A stretch of 64,000 bases of DNA from positions 256,227 through 320,226 of the forward strand of contig NZ_VEIY01000001.1 of NCBI RefSeq assembly GCF_007680845.1. The letters run 5' to 3'. The stretch comes from Curtobacterium pusillum (GTDB lineage: Bacteria > Actinomycetota > Actinomycetes > Actinomycetales > Microbacteriaceae). Numbering within the stretch: the stretch's first letter is position 1; each line of letters opens with the position of its first letter. Below, piece after piece: positions 35,128 through 46,100 of this stretch. A program made the position numbers and the translations under genes. A model generated the notes under the pieces. That model ran no database searches. It worked only from the letters and a program-made list of their open reading frames with translations, and had not been told where the DNA came from.

Positions 35128-36140
35128 AATCGAAGAGAGTTCGCGTTGTGCATCTCGTCGAATCGTTGGGTGGGGGCGTCATGTCTGCGCTGGAGAGTTT
35201 CGTCGACCGAACGCCTCAAGTCGAGCATCATCTTGTTGGCCGTGTACGAAGCGGCAGCTTTTCGGGTTTCGATCGGAGCCCTTTCGAATCTGTAACGGTT
35301 ATTGATGGTTCGCTAGTGCGGCTGATGCGAGCGCACATCAAGGTAGTGGATCTGGTAGAGCCGTCCGTAGTGCACTTGCATTCATCTTGGGCTGGATTGA
35401 TTGGCAGATTGTCGCCAAGGAAAGGGGCAGGAATAGTATATTCCCCACACTGCTTCTTCCATGAACGAACGGACCTCCCCCGGATCGTTAGGACGGTGGC
35501 GCGCGGCGTTGAGAGGGGGCTTGGTCTGAGAACAGATCTTCTCGTCGGGGTTAGCCCCTGGGAGGCTAACGAAGGCGACCGACTCGGCATTCGGTCCAGC
35601 TGGGTTGAGAACCGTTTTCCAAAGAGGTTACAGTCTGCGGACTCAAGCGGATCAAACACGCGGGCACGTCTCGTGGTGACTGCTGGGCGAATATCTGCTC
35701 AGAAGGATCCAGGCTACTTCTTGGAGGTCAAGCGCGCCGTCGACCTCAAGGTTTCCGGCGTGCGGTGGCTCTGGGTCGGCGATGGAGACCCGGCGCTGCG
35801 CAATCGGCTGATTTCCGAGGGCGTCCACGTGTCGGGTTGGGTCGGCCGGTCCGACGCCTTGGACTTGGTGCGCCAGGCAGGGGTCTATGTACATACGGCA
35901 GCATGGGAGGCTGCGCCTTTGACTCTTGTTGAAGCGGAGGAGGCAGAGGTTCCCATCGTGGTTCGATCGCAGCGCTCTCTGCAATCTTTAGGATGGCAAG
36001 GGGTTGATACTGCAGTCGCCTTGGGCGAGCTTGTCGCCGGTGGACTTGAAGGTCACGGAGTTCCCAGTCGTGGCAACCCAGATTCCGTGCCCGCGTCCCT
36101 ACCCGATATCTACTTCGAGGAATATCGTGCCAAACGCTAG
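35124..36140 (+). CDS. GT4-type glycosyltransferase
   Basis: 338 residues with GT-B fold signs: VRVVHLVESLGGGVMSALES in the N-terminal domain, VHLHSSWAGLIGRL, VYSPHCFFHER and, in the donor domain, VVTAGRISAQKDPGYFLEV, WLWVGDGDPALRN and VYVHTAAWEAAPLTLVEAEE (the EX7E-like region). It adds one sugar of the repeat unit. The ATG overlaps the previous stop (ATGA). Its 3' end overlaps the next gene by 14 bases. Confidence 0.87.
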   Translation: MKSKRVRVVHLVESLGGGVMSALESFVDRTPQVEHHLVGRVRSGSFSGFDRSPFESVTVIDGSLVRLMRAHIKVVDLVEPSVVHLHSSWAGLIGRLSPRKGAGIVYSPHCFFHERTDLPRIVRTVARGVERGLGLRTDLLVGVSPWEANEGDRLGIRSSWVENRFPKRLQSADSSGSNTRARLVVTAGRISAQKDPGYFLEVKRAVDLKVSGVRWLWVGDGDPALRNRLISEGVHVSGWVGRSDALDLVRQAGVYVHTAAWEAAPLTLVEAEEAEVPIVVRSQRSLQSLGWQGVDTAVALGELVAGGLEGHGVPSRGNPDSVPASLPDIYFEEYRAKR

Positions 36141-36981
36141 TGCTACCGTGCGGGTTGCTGTGATCATGACGGTATTCAATCGAAGAGAATTGACGCTGAA
36201 TTGTCTCAGGATGCTTCATGGCCAGGAGGGGCTGGAGAGGATCTTCGATCTTCATGTGTGGGTTTTGGACGACGGCTCGACAGATGGTACTGCTGAGGCA
36301 ATCCGGAGAGAATTCCCGAGGGCGGTAACAGTCCTCCGTGGTTCCGGCGATCAGTACTGGAGCAGCGGCATGGCGACCGCCCAGCGAGCCGCGGTCGAGA
36401 CAGATCCTGACTTCTTGCTTTGGTTAAACGACGATGTGGAATTGGTAAGCAATGCGATTCGTTCGCTACTAGCGACGTACTCGCTGTGCGAAGGCGTTGT
36501 AATCGGTGCTGTCAGTAGCAAGGCCTCAGGCGCGACGACTTATTCCGGTTTTCGACGGGTTGGAAGGCGGCCGGGCCAACTCTCGCAAGTCGATCCCCTC
36601 GAGGCGCCCCAGAGAGTTGACACAATCAACGGCAATATCGTCCTGATACCAAGGCGCGTTTACTACGCGCTCGGCACCGTCGAGCCCCGGTTCGCGCACG
36701 CGTACGGCGACTGGGACTACGGCTACAGGGCGAAGCGCAGTGGAATCGAGCTCTATCTGGCTCCTGGATACCTTGGCTTTTGCGAGCGAAACTCAGTTTC
36801 GGGGACTTGGCTTGACTCTGACGTCCCGCGTATAGACAGAGCACGGCGCTTGTTTGGGCGAAAAGGATTCCCAGTGCGGTCACACGCGCTTTTCTTGGCG
36901 CGGCACGGGGGCTGGCTATGGCCCGTCTATTTCGCCGCTACCTACGCGAAAGCCGCCTGGCGAATCGCTTTGGGGCGGTGA
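36127..36981 (+). CDS. GT2-family glycosyltransferase
   Basis: 284 residues of a GT-A transferase: VRVAVIMTVFNRRELTLNCL at the start, VLDDGSTDGTAEAI for the nucleotide, LLWLNDDVELV as the DXD-like acidic motif and AHAYGDWDYGYRAKRSGIEL as the catalytic acidic region. The GTG at 36127 has AGGAA upstream and lies inside the end of the preceding gene. It resembles rhamnosyl- or galactosyl-type GT2 enzymes but donor and acceptor are unknown. Confidence 0.86.
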   Translation: MPNASATVRVAVIMTVFNRRELTLNCLRMLHGQEGLERIFDLHVWVLDDGSTDGTAEAIRREFPRAVTVLRGSGDQYWSSGMATAQRAAVETDPDFLLWLNDDVELVSNAIRSLLATYSLCEGVVIGAVSSKASGATTYSGFRRVGRRPGQLSQVDPLEAPQRVDTINGNIVLIPRRVYYALGTVEPRFAHAYGDWDYGYRAKRSGIELYLAPGYLGFCERNSVSGTWLDSDVPRIDRARRLFGRKGFPVRSHALFLARHGGWLWPVYFAATYAKAAWRIALGR

Positions 36982-36984
36982 CGG

Positions 36985-37812
36985 TTGTCTGACAATGAAC
37001 TGGTAGTTTTGATTACCACGGTTGCGGGCGACGCTTTCGTTGGCGAGGCCGTTGCGAGCGTGCTAGCGACCCTCCCCGAGCACGCAACTCCTGTGGTTGT
37101 TTTCGACGGCGCTGCGAGCGAGTTGCCACCGGGGGATCGATACCAAGGCGTGGAAGTGGTTTGTACGGGCAGGCGAGGAGGTGTTGGTCGTGCTTTAAAC
37201 ATCGGGTTGCGCTCGACGAGGGGGCGTTTCGTTGCGCGACTTGACGGAGACGACATTTCGAAACCAGGGCGGTTCAATCGTCAGCTGGAAGTGCTGCAAT
37301 CAGATCCCGGGATCATCGCTGTGGCGACCGGGGGTGATATTGTGGATGAGCGAGGAGAGTTCCGCTCGCTGTACCCCACGGGGCCGGGCGGGGACGTTCG
37401 TTCACTTCTTGTGCGTAGGAACCCTGTGATCCATTCATCCCTTATGGTTCGGAGGTCCGCCCTTGAAGAGGTTGGAGGATATGACGAAACATTGATGCGG
37501 ATGCAGGACTATGATTTGTTACTCCGGCTAGCGCTTCTCGGGTCGATCGTCGCGCTTCCAGAATCGCTAGTCAAATATCGTGTTCACGGTAGCCAGAATA
37601 GCAGGATCCCCGCCAGTGCACTTCGTACGCTGCTAAAGCTAGTAAAGCGTCGTCAGTCCTTGGCTCGTTACTTACGTGACCGCCCGCTTCTTATGCAGTG
37701 CGTTTTGGACCTGGCATGGATATCTGCCCAGTTGCTGAGATATGCGGGTCTCAGACGCGGGGGCTATCGAAAAGCGGCGGGACGCCGTGTAATCAAGAGG
37801 AGAAACGGTTGA
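36985..37812 (+). CDS. GT2-family glycosyltransferase
   Basis: 275 residues. GT-A features: [60 protein letters not shown] (DXD motif) and the acceptor-side [16 protein letters not shown]. Third glycosyltransferase of the cassette and the last low-GC gene. Start is a TTG at 36985, 3 bases after the previous stop. The linkage formed is unknown. Confidence 0.86.
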   Translation: MSDNELVVLITTVAGDAFVGEAVASVLATLPEHATPVVVFDGAASELPPGDRYQGVEVVCTGRRGGVGRALNIGLRSTRGRFVARLDGDDISKPGRFNRQLEVLQSDPGIIAVATGGDIVDERGEFRSLYPTGPGGDVRSLLVRRNPVIHSSLMVRRSALEEVGGYDETLMRMQDYDLLLRLALLGSIVALPESLVKYRVHGSQNSRIPASALRTLLKLVKRRQSLARYLRDRPLLMQCVLDLAWISAQLLRYAGLRRGGYRKAAGRRVIKRRNG

Positions 37813-38837
37813 TCAAGCGCGCGCTTATTACGGGCATCACGGGACAGGACGGCTCGTACCTGGCCGAGTTGCTTCTTCGCAAAGGGTACGAGGTGCACGG
37901 GGTGATCCGTCGAGCCTCGACGTTCAACACCTCCCGGATCGACCATCTCTATGTGGATCCGCACAACCCCGACGCCAAGCTGTTCTTGCACTACGGCGAC
38001 CTGGGCGACGGCGCGCGGCTCGTGAGCCTGCTCGGTGAGCTGAAGCCGGACGAGGTCTACAACCTGGCAGCGCAGTCGCACGTCCGGGTTTCGTTCGACG
38101 AGCCGGAGCACACCGGTGACGTCACCGGTGTCGGCTCGATGCGCATGCTCGAGGCGGTCCGGATGTCGGGCATCCACACGCGGTTCTACCAGGCATCGTC
38201 CTCAGAGATGTTCGGAGCGACACCGCCGCCGCAGAACGAGGAGACGCCGTTCTGGCCCCGTTCCCCGTACGGCGCAGCGAAGGTCTACAGCTACTGGGTG
38301 ACCCGGAACTATCGCGAGGCCTACGGCATGTTCGCGGTCAACGGCATCCTCTTCAACCACGAGTCGCCGCGTCGCGGTGAGACCTTCGTGACGCGCAAGA
38401 TCACGCGTGCGGTGGCGCGGATCAAGGCCGGCATGGAGGACCACGTCTACCTCGGCAACCTCGACTCGGTCCGTGACTGGGGCTACGCCGCTGAGTACGT
38501 CGAGGGAATGTGGCGGATGTTGCAGGCCGACGAACCGGACGACTTCGTCCTGGCCACCGGTGGCAACTTCACGGTGAAGGAGTTCCTGGAGACCGCGTTC
38601 TCCCACGCCGGACTGAACTGGGAAGAGCACGTGCGCTTCGACGAGCGGTACCTGCGTCCGAGCGAGGTCGACGCACTCGTCGGCGACGCGTCGAAGGCCA
38701 AGGCCAAGCTTGGTTGGGAAGCCACGGTCGACACCGCCGAACTCGCGCGGATCATGGTCGACGCTGACATCGAGGCGCTCCAGCACGAGGGACGCCCGTG
38801 GATCGACACCGTCCGACTCGAAAGCTGGGCTTCCTGA
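37809..38837 (+). CDS. gmd: GDP-mannose 4,6-dehydratase
   Basis: 342 residues; converts GDP-mannose to GDP-4-keto-6-deoxymannose. NAD(P)-binding [59 protein letters not shown] and catalytic [20 protein letters not shown] are all typical. The TTG start overlaps the glycosyltransferase stop (TTGA), with AGGAG 6 bases upstream. High GC returns here, so this gene marks the downstream border of the low-GC cassette. Confidence 0.95.
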   Translation: MIKRALITGITGQDGSYLAELLLRKGYEVHGVIRRASTFNTSRIDHLYVDPHNPDAKLFLHYGDLGDGARLVSLLGELKPDEVYNLAAQSHVRVSFDEPEHTGDVTGVGSMRMLEAVRMSGIHTRFYQASSSEMFGATPPPQNEETPFWPRSPYGAAKVYSYWVTRNYREAYGMFAVNGILFNHESPRRGETFVTRKITRAVARIKAGMEDHVYLGNLDSVRDWGYAAEYVEGMWRMLQADEPDDFVLATGGNFTVKEFLETAFSHAGLNWEEHVRFDERYLRPSEVDALVGDASKAKAKLGWEATVDTAELARIMVDADIEALQHEGRPWIDTVRLESWAS

Positions 38838-39808
38838 TGACCTCGACCAACTTCACTCCCGGACGGATCGACCGAGACGACCGCATCTACGTTGCCGGCC
38901 ACGGTGGCCTCGTCGGCTCGGCAGTATGGCGGAAGCTCGATGCCGAGGGGTTCACCGACCTCGTGGGACGCCGCTCCGCCGAGCTCGACCTGAAGGACCG
39001 TGACGCAGTCTTCGCGTTCTTCGCCGAGGAGAAGCCGAAGCACGTCGTGCTGGCCGCGGCCAAGGTCGGCGGGATCATGGCGAACAACACCTACCCGCAC
39101 GACTTCCTCAGTGAGAACCTGCAGATCCAGGTGAACGTGATGGACGCCGCAGTGGAGCACGGTGTCGAGCGACTCGTCTTCCTCGGCTCGTCCTGCATCT
39201 ACCCGAAGCTGGCGGAGCAGCCCATCCACGAGGACGCGCTGCTCACCGGGCATCTCGAACCGACGAACGACGCGTACGCGATCGCCAAGATCGCGGGCAT
39301 CTTGCAGGTCCAAGCAGTCCGCCGACAGCACGGGCTCCCGTGGATCTCCGCGATGCCGACGAACCTGTACGGGCCGGGCGACAACTTCTCGCCGCAGGGC
39401 TCCCACGTGTTGCCGGCGCTCATCCGCCGGTACGACGAGGCCGCTCGGTCCGGAGCCCAGCAGGTCGAGAACTGGGGAACCGGAACCCCCCGGCGCGAGT
39501 TCCTGCACGTGGACGACATGGCAGCGGCCGTGTTCCACCTGCTCGAGAACTACGACGGTCCCGACCAGGTCAACGTCGGGACGGGTTCGGACGTGACGAT
39601 CCGTGAGATCGCTGAGACGATCGCCCAGATCGTCGGGTTCGACGGTGTGACAGTCTGGGACACGACGAAGCCCGACGGCACGCCGCAGAAGCTGCTCGAC
39701 GTCTCGAAGCTGTCCGACGCCGGGTGGACGGCGCAGATCGGGCTCGAGGACGGACTGCGCAGCACTGTCGAGTGGTATCGGGAACACGCAGGATCCGTGC
39801 GACAGTGA
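38837..39808 (+). CDS. fcl: GDP-L-fucose synthase
   Basis: 323 residues; epimerises and reduces the Gmd product to GDP-L-fucose. Motifs: YVAGHGGLVGSAVWRKL for NADP, AAKVGGIMANNTYPHDFL, FLGSSCIYPKLAEQPIHED and active-site NDAYAIAKIAGILQ, then NLYGPGDNFSPQGSHVLPAL. Start ATG overlaps the gmd stop by one base (TGATG). Together with gmd it predicts fucose (or a 6-deoxyhexose derivative) in the polysaccharide. Confidence 0.95.
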   Translation: MTSTNFTPGRIDRDDRIYVAGHGGLVGSAVWRKLDAEGFTDLVGRRSAELDLKDRDAVFAFFAEEKPKHVVLAAAKVGGIMANNTYPHDFLSENLQIQVNVMDAAVEHGVERLVFLGSSCIYPKLAEQPIHEDALLTGHLEPTNDAYAIAKIAGILQVQAVRRQHGLPWISAMPTNLYGPGDNFSPQGSHVLPALIRRYDEAARSGAQQVENWGTGTPRREFLHVDDMAAAVFHLLENYDGPDQVNVGTGSDVTIREIAETIAQIVGFDGVTVWDTTKPDGTPQKLLDVSKLSDAGWTAQIGLEDGLRSTVEWYREHAGSVRQ

Positions 39809-39843
39809 GTCGGGTCGGACATGAGCGACCGTAGGATTGCGAC

Positions 39844-41664
39844 ATGTCCGACCAGCCCGAGTCGCGACGCACTGCAGTACGCCGGGGGCCCAGGGCCCGA
39901 ATCGTCTTGTGGGTCGTCCTCGCCCTCGTCCTCCTTGTGATCCTCGCTGTCGCATGGGTCGGTGTCCGTGCGGTGCTCGCCAAGGGGCACCTCGAACGAG
40001 CCGTGGGCGACGTCGACACCCTTCGGTCGCAGTTGACCGATGCGAACACCAAGGGCGCGCAGACGACGGCGAAGCGACTCGAGGACGAGGCCGGTGCTGC
40101 ACGATCCCTGACGGGTGACCCGGTCTGGGGTGCGGCACAGCACGTGCCGTTCTTCGGCACGAACCTGCGCGCCGTGCGGCAGGTATCCGTCGTCGTCGAT
40201 GACGTTGCCCAGGACGCAGTCAGCCCCGTCGCCGGAGTCATCGGCGACCTCGGCGTCGACTCCTTCGCGCCGAAGAACGGCAAGGTCGACCTGCAGCCGA
40301 TCGTGGACGCGCAGCCGGCCGTCGCGAAGGCGACGACCACGCTGGCGAAGGCGAAGGCCACCGCGAACGCCATCGACACGAGCGGGACGCTCTCGCCGGT
40401 CACGAAGGCCGTCGGGCAGCTGCGCAACGCGCTGCTGACGGCGTCCGACCAGGCGGCCGCTGCCAACCGGGTTGTGCAGCTCGCGCCCGCCATGCTGGGG
40501 CACGACGGCGACCGGAACTACCTGCTGTTGTTCCAGAACAATGCCGAGCTGCGCGCTGGCGGGGGGATCCCGGGATCAGTGGCGCGCCTCCAGGCCGTCG
40601 ACGGCAGCATCCACCTGCTGGACCAGCGCGCCGGGCAGTCGTTCGGGCCCTACGACGAGCCGGTGCTGCCCCTGCAAGCCGACACGAGCAGCCTGTACGG
40701 CAAGATCACCGGCGAGTACATGCAGGACGTCACGCTGACCCCGCGGTTCGACCTGTCGGCGAAGCTGGCACGCGAGATGTGGAAGCGCGACGCCGGCGAG
40801 CAGGTGGACGGCGTTCTGGCGATAGATCCCGTAACCCTGAGCTACATCCTCAGGGCGACCGGTCCGGTGCAGCTGCCGACAGGCGACACCTTGACGTCCG
40901 ACAACGCCGTGAAGCTGCTGCTCAGTGACGTCTACGCGAAGTACCCGGACCCGGCGATGCAGGACGCGTTCTTCGCGTCCGCAGCCAACGCCGTGTTCGA
41001 GAAGGTCTCCAGCGGTGACTTCGACACGAAGCAGTTCATCGCAGCGCTCACGCAGGGTGCCGGTGAAGGCCGGCTGCGGATGTGGAGCGCGACTGCGTCC
41101 GAGCAGAAGCGCCTGAGCGGGACCGCTGTGGCGGGAGAGCTCCCGACGGAGACCGCGACCACCCGCCAGTACGGCGTGTACCTGAACGACGGCACCGGCT
41201 CGAAGATGGACTACTACCTGGACAAGACGGTGGCGGTCGGCAGCTCGGTGTGCCGGAAGGACGGCCGGCCGACCTCGGTGGTCGAGGTGACGATCAAGAA
41301 CACCGCACCGGCCGACGCGGCCACGAGCCTGCCGGAGTACGTGACCGGCGGGGGTGCATTCGGCGTCGAACCGGGCAAGGTGAAGACCCTGATCGCCGTG
41401 TACGCGCCGAAGAACGCGATCTACCTCGGTTCCTCGGAGGACGGCAAGTCCGTCGCGCTGCAGACCACGTCGGACGGCGGGCACCCGGTCGCGCAGCTGC
41501 AGACGCTGCTCGCGCCAGGGCAGAGCACGACGCTGCGAGTCGCGTTCCTCGGTGACGCCAAGAACGCCAACGCCGGAGTCGAGGCGGAGTCGACGCCGGG
41601 TGTCCGGCAGTCGAAGGCAGAGCCGGTGTCGTTCGAGTGCACCGATCCGCTCACCGCGGGCTGA
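39844..41664 (+). CDS. DUF4012 domain protein
   Basis: 606 residues: a basic cytoplasmic start, one membrane segment (IVLWVVLALVLLVILAVAWV) and a large extracytoplasmic DUF4012 region with YLLLFQNNAELRAGGGIPGS, DVTLTPRFDLSAKLAREMW and GVLAIDPVTLSYILRATGPV. The domain is common in actinobacterial exopolysaccharide clusters but its function is unknown. The start ATG has TAGGAT exactly 6 bases upstream (39832-39837), so it has its own leaderless-type promoter 35 bases after fcl. Confidence 0.87.
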   Translation: MSDQPESRRTAVRRGPRARIVLWVVLALVLLVILAVAWVGVRAVLAKGHLERAVGDVDTLRSQLTDANTKGAQTTAKRLEDEAGAARSLTGDPVWGAAQHVPFFGTNLRAVRQVSVVVDDVAQDAVSPVAGVIGDLGVDSFAPKNGKVDLQPIVDAQPAVAKATTTLAKAKATANAIDTSGTLSPVTKAVGQLRNALLTASDQAAAANRVVQLAPAMLGHDGDRNYLLLFQNNAELRAGGGIPGSVARLQAVDGSIHLLDQRAGQSFGPYDEPVLPLQADTSSLYGKITGEYMQDVTLTPRFDLSAKLAREMWKRDAGEQVDGVLAIDPVTLSYILRATGPVQLPTGDTLTSDNAVKLLLSDVYAKYPDPAMQDAFFASAANAVFEKVSSGDFDTKQFIAALTQGAGEGRLRMWSATASEQKRLSGTAVAGELPTETATTRQYGVYLNDGTGSKMDYYLDKTVAVGSSVCRKDGRPTSVVEVTIKNTAPADAATSLPEYVTGGGAFGVEPGKVKTLIAVYAPKNAIYLGSSEDGKSVALQTTSDGGHPVAQLQTLLAPGQSTTLRVAFLGDAKNANAGVEAESTPGVRQSKAEPVSFECTDPLTAG

Positions 41665-42064
41665 CGGCTGCCGGACGTCGGCGCTCTGTTGCGCTTCGTG
41701 TCCTCAGGACGTGACCCCCAAAACAGGGGACGGAGTGGTCCACCTTGGTGATCGGACAGGGACCGCCCTGCTCTCGCACCGGGCTCATTGGTACGGCGAC
41801 CAGCGCCCTGACCGGGAGTTTCGCAACCCGCAACGTGCGTGTCGGCCGAGGCTGAGTGCACTTCGGTGTCCACGTGGCGCGGTGGACACGTGAAGTTAAC
41901 GTCATTGTTGCGTTGGGCGTGACAACAAGCTGTGAAAACCCGCTAGGTTGAGAGAACTTCGCCATCGCACCCACTATGTCCATGTGGCCGGGGACGGTCG
42001 ACGAGGCGGAGGGCGGACTCTGGGTGCCAGGGTCCTACGGATCAGATCACTAGGGGAACACTCA
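41665..42064 (+). promoter_or_regulatory. Intergenic promoter region before the LAFTG protein
   Basis: A 400-bp gap with no credible gene. It contains CCCC-AAAACA-GGGG (41716-41729) and, nearer the gene, GTGACA followed by TAGGTT 19 bases later (about 41919-41949), a likely promoter that gives a leader of roughly 105 bases. AGGGGA precedes the start codon. Confidence 0.5.
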
Positions 42065-42613
42065 ATGAAGAAGCTCATCGCTGCGGTCGTGCTGGCTGGG
42101 GCCGCACTGCTCGCAACGCCGGCCGCCGCGAACGCCGCCGGTTACACGCCCGACTCCAACGTCTCCGTCTCCGGCACGTACGCCGCCGGTGGCACCGCTG
42201 CCGTGAACTTCAGCGATGGCGCGTTCCAGGACAACGAGACCGTCAACGTGCAGGTCACCGGTGCCGGTGCCGTCACGCTCGGTGCGCTGCCGACCACGAC
42301 CGTCTCGAAGAGCTACACGGCTTCGTCGACCGGTTCGCTGGCCGTCCGCGTCACCTTCCCGGCCGGCGCGTCCGGTACCTACAGCCTCACCGCGACGGGT
42401 GCCACCTCCGGCGTCGTCGGCCTCGCGTCCTTCACGGTCGCGCCGGCTGACACCGCGGTCTCCACCGGTGCCAACGGCACCGACGGCACCCTCGCCTTCA
42501 CGGGGTCGACCGTCTCCGCCCTGGCCCTCTGGGTCGCCGGCGGCGCGATCGTCCTCGGTGGCGGCCTGCTGGTCGTCCGCGGCTCGGTCCGTCGTCAGCG
42601 CGAGACCGTCTGA
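42065..42613 (+). CDS. Small cell-wall-anchored surface protein (LAFTG)
   Basis: 182 residues: a signal peptide (KKLIAAVVLAGAALLATPAA ... NAAG), a single Ig-like or beta-sandwich domain (VNVQVTGAGAVTLGALPTTT), and a C-terminal sorting signal LAFTG followed by a hydrophobic stretch (ALALWVAGGAIVLGGGLLVV) and RRQR. LAXTG is the motif used by class E sortases. No sortase is in the window. It sits directly after the exopolysaccharide genes and ends in a strong terminator. Confidence 0.85.
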   Translation: MKKLIAAVVLAGAALLATPAAANAAGYTPDSNVSVSGTYAAGGTAAVNFSDGAFQDNETVNVQVTGAGAVTLGALPTTTVSKSYTASSTGSLAVRVTFPAGASGTYSLTATGATSGVVGLASFTVAPADTAVSTGANGTDGTLAFTGSTVSALALWVAGGAIVLGGGLLVVRGSVRRQRETV

Positions 42614-42624
42614 CACTGAACCAC

Positions 42625-42670
42625 CACGAAGAAGCCCCCGGAGCCGATCGGCTCCGGGGGCTTCTTCGTG
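42625..42670. terminator. Strong bidirectional terminator
   Basis: A perfect 21-bp stem (42625-42645 with 42650-42670), loop GATC, core GAAGCCCCCGGAGCC. It starts 12 bases after the stop of the LAFTG gene and ends 17 bases before the stop of the convergent 61-residue gene, so it can end both transcripts. Confidence 0.9.
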
Positions 42671-42686
42671 TCCTGCTCGAGGGGAC

Positions 42687-42872
42687 TCACGTCGCCTGCA
42701 GCATCGCGAACACGACACCGATGGTGAGGAGCGGGCCGAGCGCCCAGATCCACCAGGGGAAGACCTGGGCTCGGCGGACCGGACGCGGCACGCCCCGGGT
42801 CTCGTAGTGGTCCAGGTGTAGGTGGTACCCGCGTGCGGGGTACCGCTCGAGTGTCGTGCGGCTTCGGGTCAT
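42687..42872 (-). CDS. Small single-span membrane protein, 61 residues
   Basis: MTRSRTTLERYPARGYHLHL, then a basic linker and one membrane segment (FPWWIWALGPLLTIGVVFAM). The ATG at 42872 has TACGTT exactly 6 bases upstream, which decides it over an open frame extending to 42944. The -10 lies inside a 16-bp perfect palindrome. Function unknown. Confidence 0.65.
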   Translation of the reverse strand: MTRSRTTLERYPARGYHLHLDHYETRGVPRPVRRAQVFPWWIWALGPLLTIGVVFAMLQAT

Positions 42873-42875
42873 GCT

Positions 42876-42891
42876 CGGAACGTACGTTCCG
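42876..42891. promoter_or_regulatory. 16-bp perfect palindrome over the -10 box
   Basis: CGGAACGTACGTTCCG overlaps the TACGTT -10 of the leftward 61-residue gene. A dimeric repressor could bind here. Confidence 0.55.
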
Positions 42892-43170
42892 CGGGCGGTG
42901 AGTTGAAAGATCCTCGTTGGTCTGGTGCGGGGTCCCGCAACCACTCGTGCGTGATCAGTGCTCCGGTTGCGGGCTCACGCAGCTGGTCGGGGCACGCTCC
43001 GATGACGTGACACCACTTCGGGGAGGGTCCCCCCTACTGGGGACCATGATTGTCCCCTCAGGTGCTCAGCGAGCTGTCAGTATCGGGTTCGGCGGGCGAC
43101 GCCCGGCTCCATCCCTGAACGGGGTCCGGTGCGCGTCGCCCCCACGCACGTCCCGACCCGAAAGAGACCG

Positions 43171-46100
43171 ATGCCGCATCCGCAGGACACCCGTGTGCCC
43201 AGAACCCGTCACGGGCTCCGCTTCGTCGCCATGCTGGGCGCCGCACTCCTCGCGGGTGCGGGCATCACCGCGACCACCGCTGTGGTCAGTGCCGCTCCCG
43301 CGTCGGCGGTCACAGCGACGTCGAACGGTGCGTTCATGTGCGACCAGAACACGGTCTACGCCACGAACTCTGCCGGCAAGGTCATCGCGATCGACGTGAC
43401 GAACACGTCGACCGCCGGCACCACCGCGGACGTCACGACGCTGGGGACGGACGCGAACAACGGTCTGGGCATCTCGCGCGAGGGCCTGAAGATGTACGCG
43501 GCGTCGAACGGTGCGAACGCGACGCTCAAGGAGTACACGGCGGCGAACGGCACGGTAGCGGAGTCGTCGACCACGGTCGCGACGGACACGACGCGCAGTG
43601 TCATCCGAGGCGCGGTCGACCCGACCACGGGCATCTACTACTACGGGGACAACGCCGGCTGGCTCGGCGCCTACAACCCGACCACCAAGAAGTACCTCGG
43701 CCAGGTCGGTCAGATCACCGGGCTCCAGACGGGCAACGGCGACTTCGCGTTCAGCTCGCGCGGACTCCTCTTCGTGGTCGCGAGCGACAAGGTCTACCGT
43801 GTCAGCACGGCCAAGCTCCCGACGGCCAGCGGCACCACGGCGATCGCGGCGACGGCGATCGCGACGCTGCCGTCCGGCACGAACTCGCCCGGCATCGCGT
43901 TCTCGTCCGACGGCTACCTCTACGTGTCGAACTCCCCGACCACGACGTCGACGGTCCTGTACCAGCTCGACCCGACGACGGGGAAGTCGGTCCGTCAGTT
44001 CTCCGTGGCCGGCAGCTTCGCCGCGAGCGACCTCGCGACCTGCAACTACGCCGACACCGTGACCGGTGCCTCGAGCGTCGACGACCGCTGGAACACGGGC
44101 GACCAGTTCGGCCTCGCGATCACCGGCGGTGGGATCTCCTCGACCAACAGCGGCACGACGGCCACGACCTCCGGCTCGAAGACCGGGGTTCAGGACCAGC
44201 AGGCCGGCGCGGTGCTCACCACGCCGTCCAAGCAGTACACGGTGACGCAGACCGCGTCCGGCACCACTGTCCTGGCGAACTACACGACGACGTGGAAGGC
44301 GGTGAGCCTCAACGACAGCAACCGCGTGATCGCCCAGGGCACCGGCTCCACAGCCACGTTCACCTTCCCAGCGGCGACCTCGTCGGACGGCACCGACGTG
44401 CTCGTGACCTTCGCCAACGCGGCGCTGCGCACCCACGCGGCCACCGTCGCCGACAGCTACTCCACTCCGGTCGACACCGGCCTGACGATCTCCGCGGACG
44501 GCGTGCTCGCGAACGACGCCGGCGACGGCCTGACGGTCACCGGCCACACGGCCCCGACGCACGGCACGCTCACGATGACGGCGAAGGACGGCAGCTTCTC
44601 GTACGTCCCCGCAGCCGGCTACTCGGGCACCGACCAGTTCACCTACACGGCGACGGACGGCGGCGGATCGACCTCGACGAGCACTGTGACGATCACCGTC
44701 GCGCCGAAGGCGACCGACGACGCGTTCAGCGTGCGCGCCGGAGCCACCGCGACGTCGACCACGACGAAGACCGGCGTGCTCGGCAACGACCGCGGTACAG
44801 GCCTGACCGTGACGGACCACACCGACGCTGCCCACGGCGACCTGACGCTGAACGAGGACGGCACGTACTCCTACACGCCGGAGGCGGGCTTCTCCGGAAC
44901 CGACTCCTTCACCTACACGGCGGAGGACGACGAACGATCGACCGTCACGGGCACCGTGACCATCACGGTCCTGCCGAGCGCGACGACCGAGACCGTCACC
45001 GCGACCACCGGGACCACGACGACGGGACCGGCACCGGGCCTCCTGGGCAACGACCTCGGCACCGGCCTGGTCGTGACCGGCAGCACCGAGCCGGCCCACG
45101 GTGACCTGACCGTCAACCCGGACGGGTCGTACTCGTACACCCCCGCCACCGGCTTCTCCGGCTCCGACTCGTTCGACTACACGGTCACCGACCAGGACGG
45201 CAAGGGCACGTCGGACACCGTCACGGTGAGCATCGTCGTCACGCCGAAGGCAGTCGGCGACAGCGTCACGGTCGCGGCCGGCAGCACCGCCACCACGACG
45301 ACCCGTGCGACGGGCGTGCTCGGCAACGACCTCGGTACCGGGCTCAGCATCGCGAGCCACACGACGCCGACCGACGGCACGCTGACGCTCGACGACGCCT
45401 CGGGCACGTACTCGTACACGCCGGACGCCGGGTTCTCGGGCACCGACTCCTTCACGTACACGGCGACGGACACGTCGAGCACCCCGACCACCGCGACGGT
45501 CACCATCACGGTGACCCCCGCGGCCACCGCCGACTCGGCGACCACGGCGGCGCAGACACCGGTGACCATCGACGTGCAGCACAATGACCACGGCACTGAC
45601 CTCGCGACCACGGTCGTCGCCGGGCCGGCGAACGGCACCGCGACGGTCCAGGGCGACGGCCGGGTGCAGTACACGCCAGCGGACGGCTTCTCGGGCACGG
45701 AAGCCTTCACCTACACCGTGACCGACGGGCCGGGTCGCACCACGCAGCCCGTGACCGTGACCGTGACGGTGACCCCCACTGCGGATCCGGACACGGCCAC
45801 CACCAAGGCGGGCATCACGCTGACCATCCCCGCCGCCGACCTGCTGCGGAACGACGCCGGCTCCGACCTGCACGTCACCGACGTGACGAACACGCGGAAC
45901 GGCGACGCCTCGGTCGACCCGGTCACGGGCGAGCTGACTTACACGCCGAAGGACGACTTCTCCGGCACGGACACCGTCACCTACCAGGTGACCGACGCTT
46001 CGCAGCAGAAGACCACCGCGGTCGTGACGATCGTCGTCGGCCCGACCGCAACCGCGGACACCGCGACGGTGACCGCCGGTCAGACCCTGACCGTGGCGAA

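Noticed and set aside
43029..43057. Possible 6C-type structured RNA because of a run of six C
   Set aside because: Only one C-run and no pair of C-loop hairpins; better explained as part of a promoter inverted repeat.
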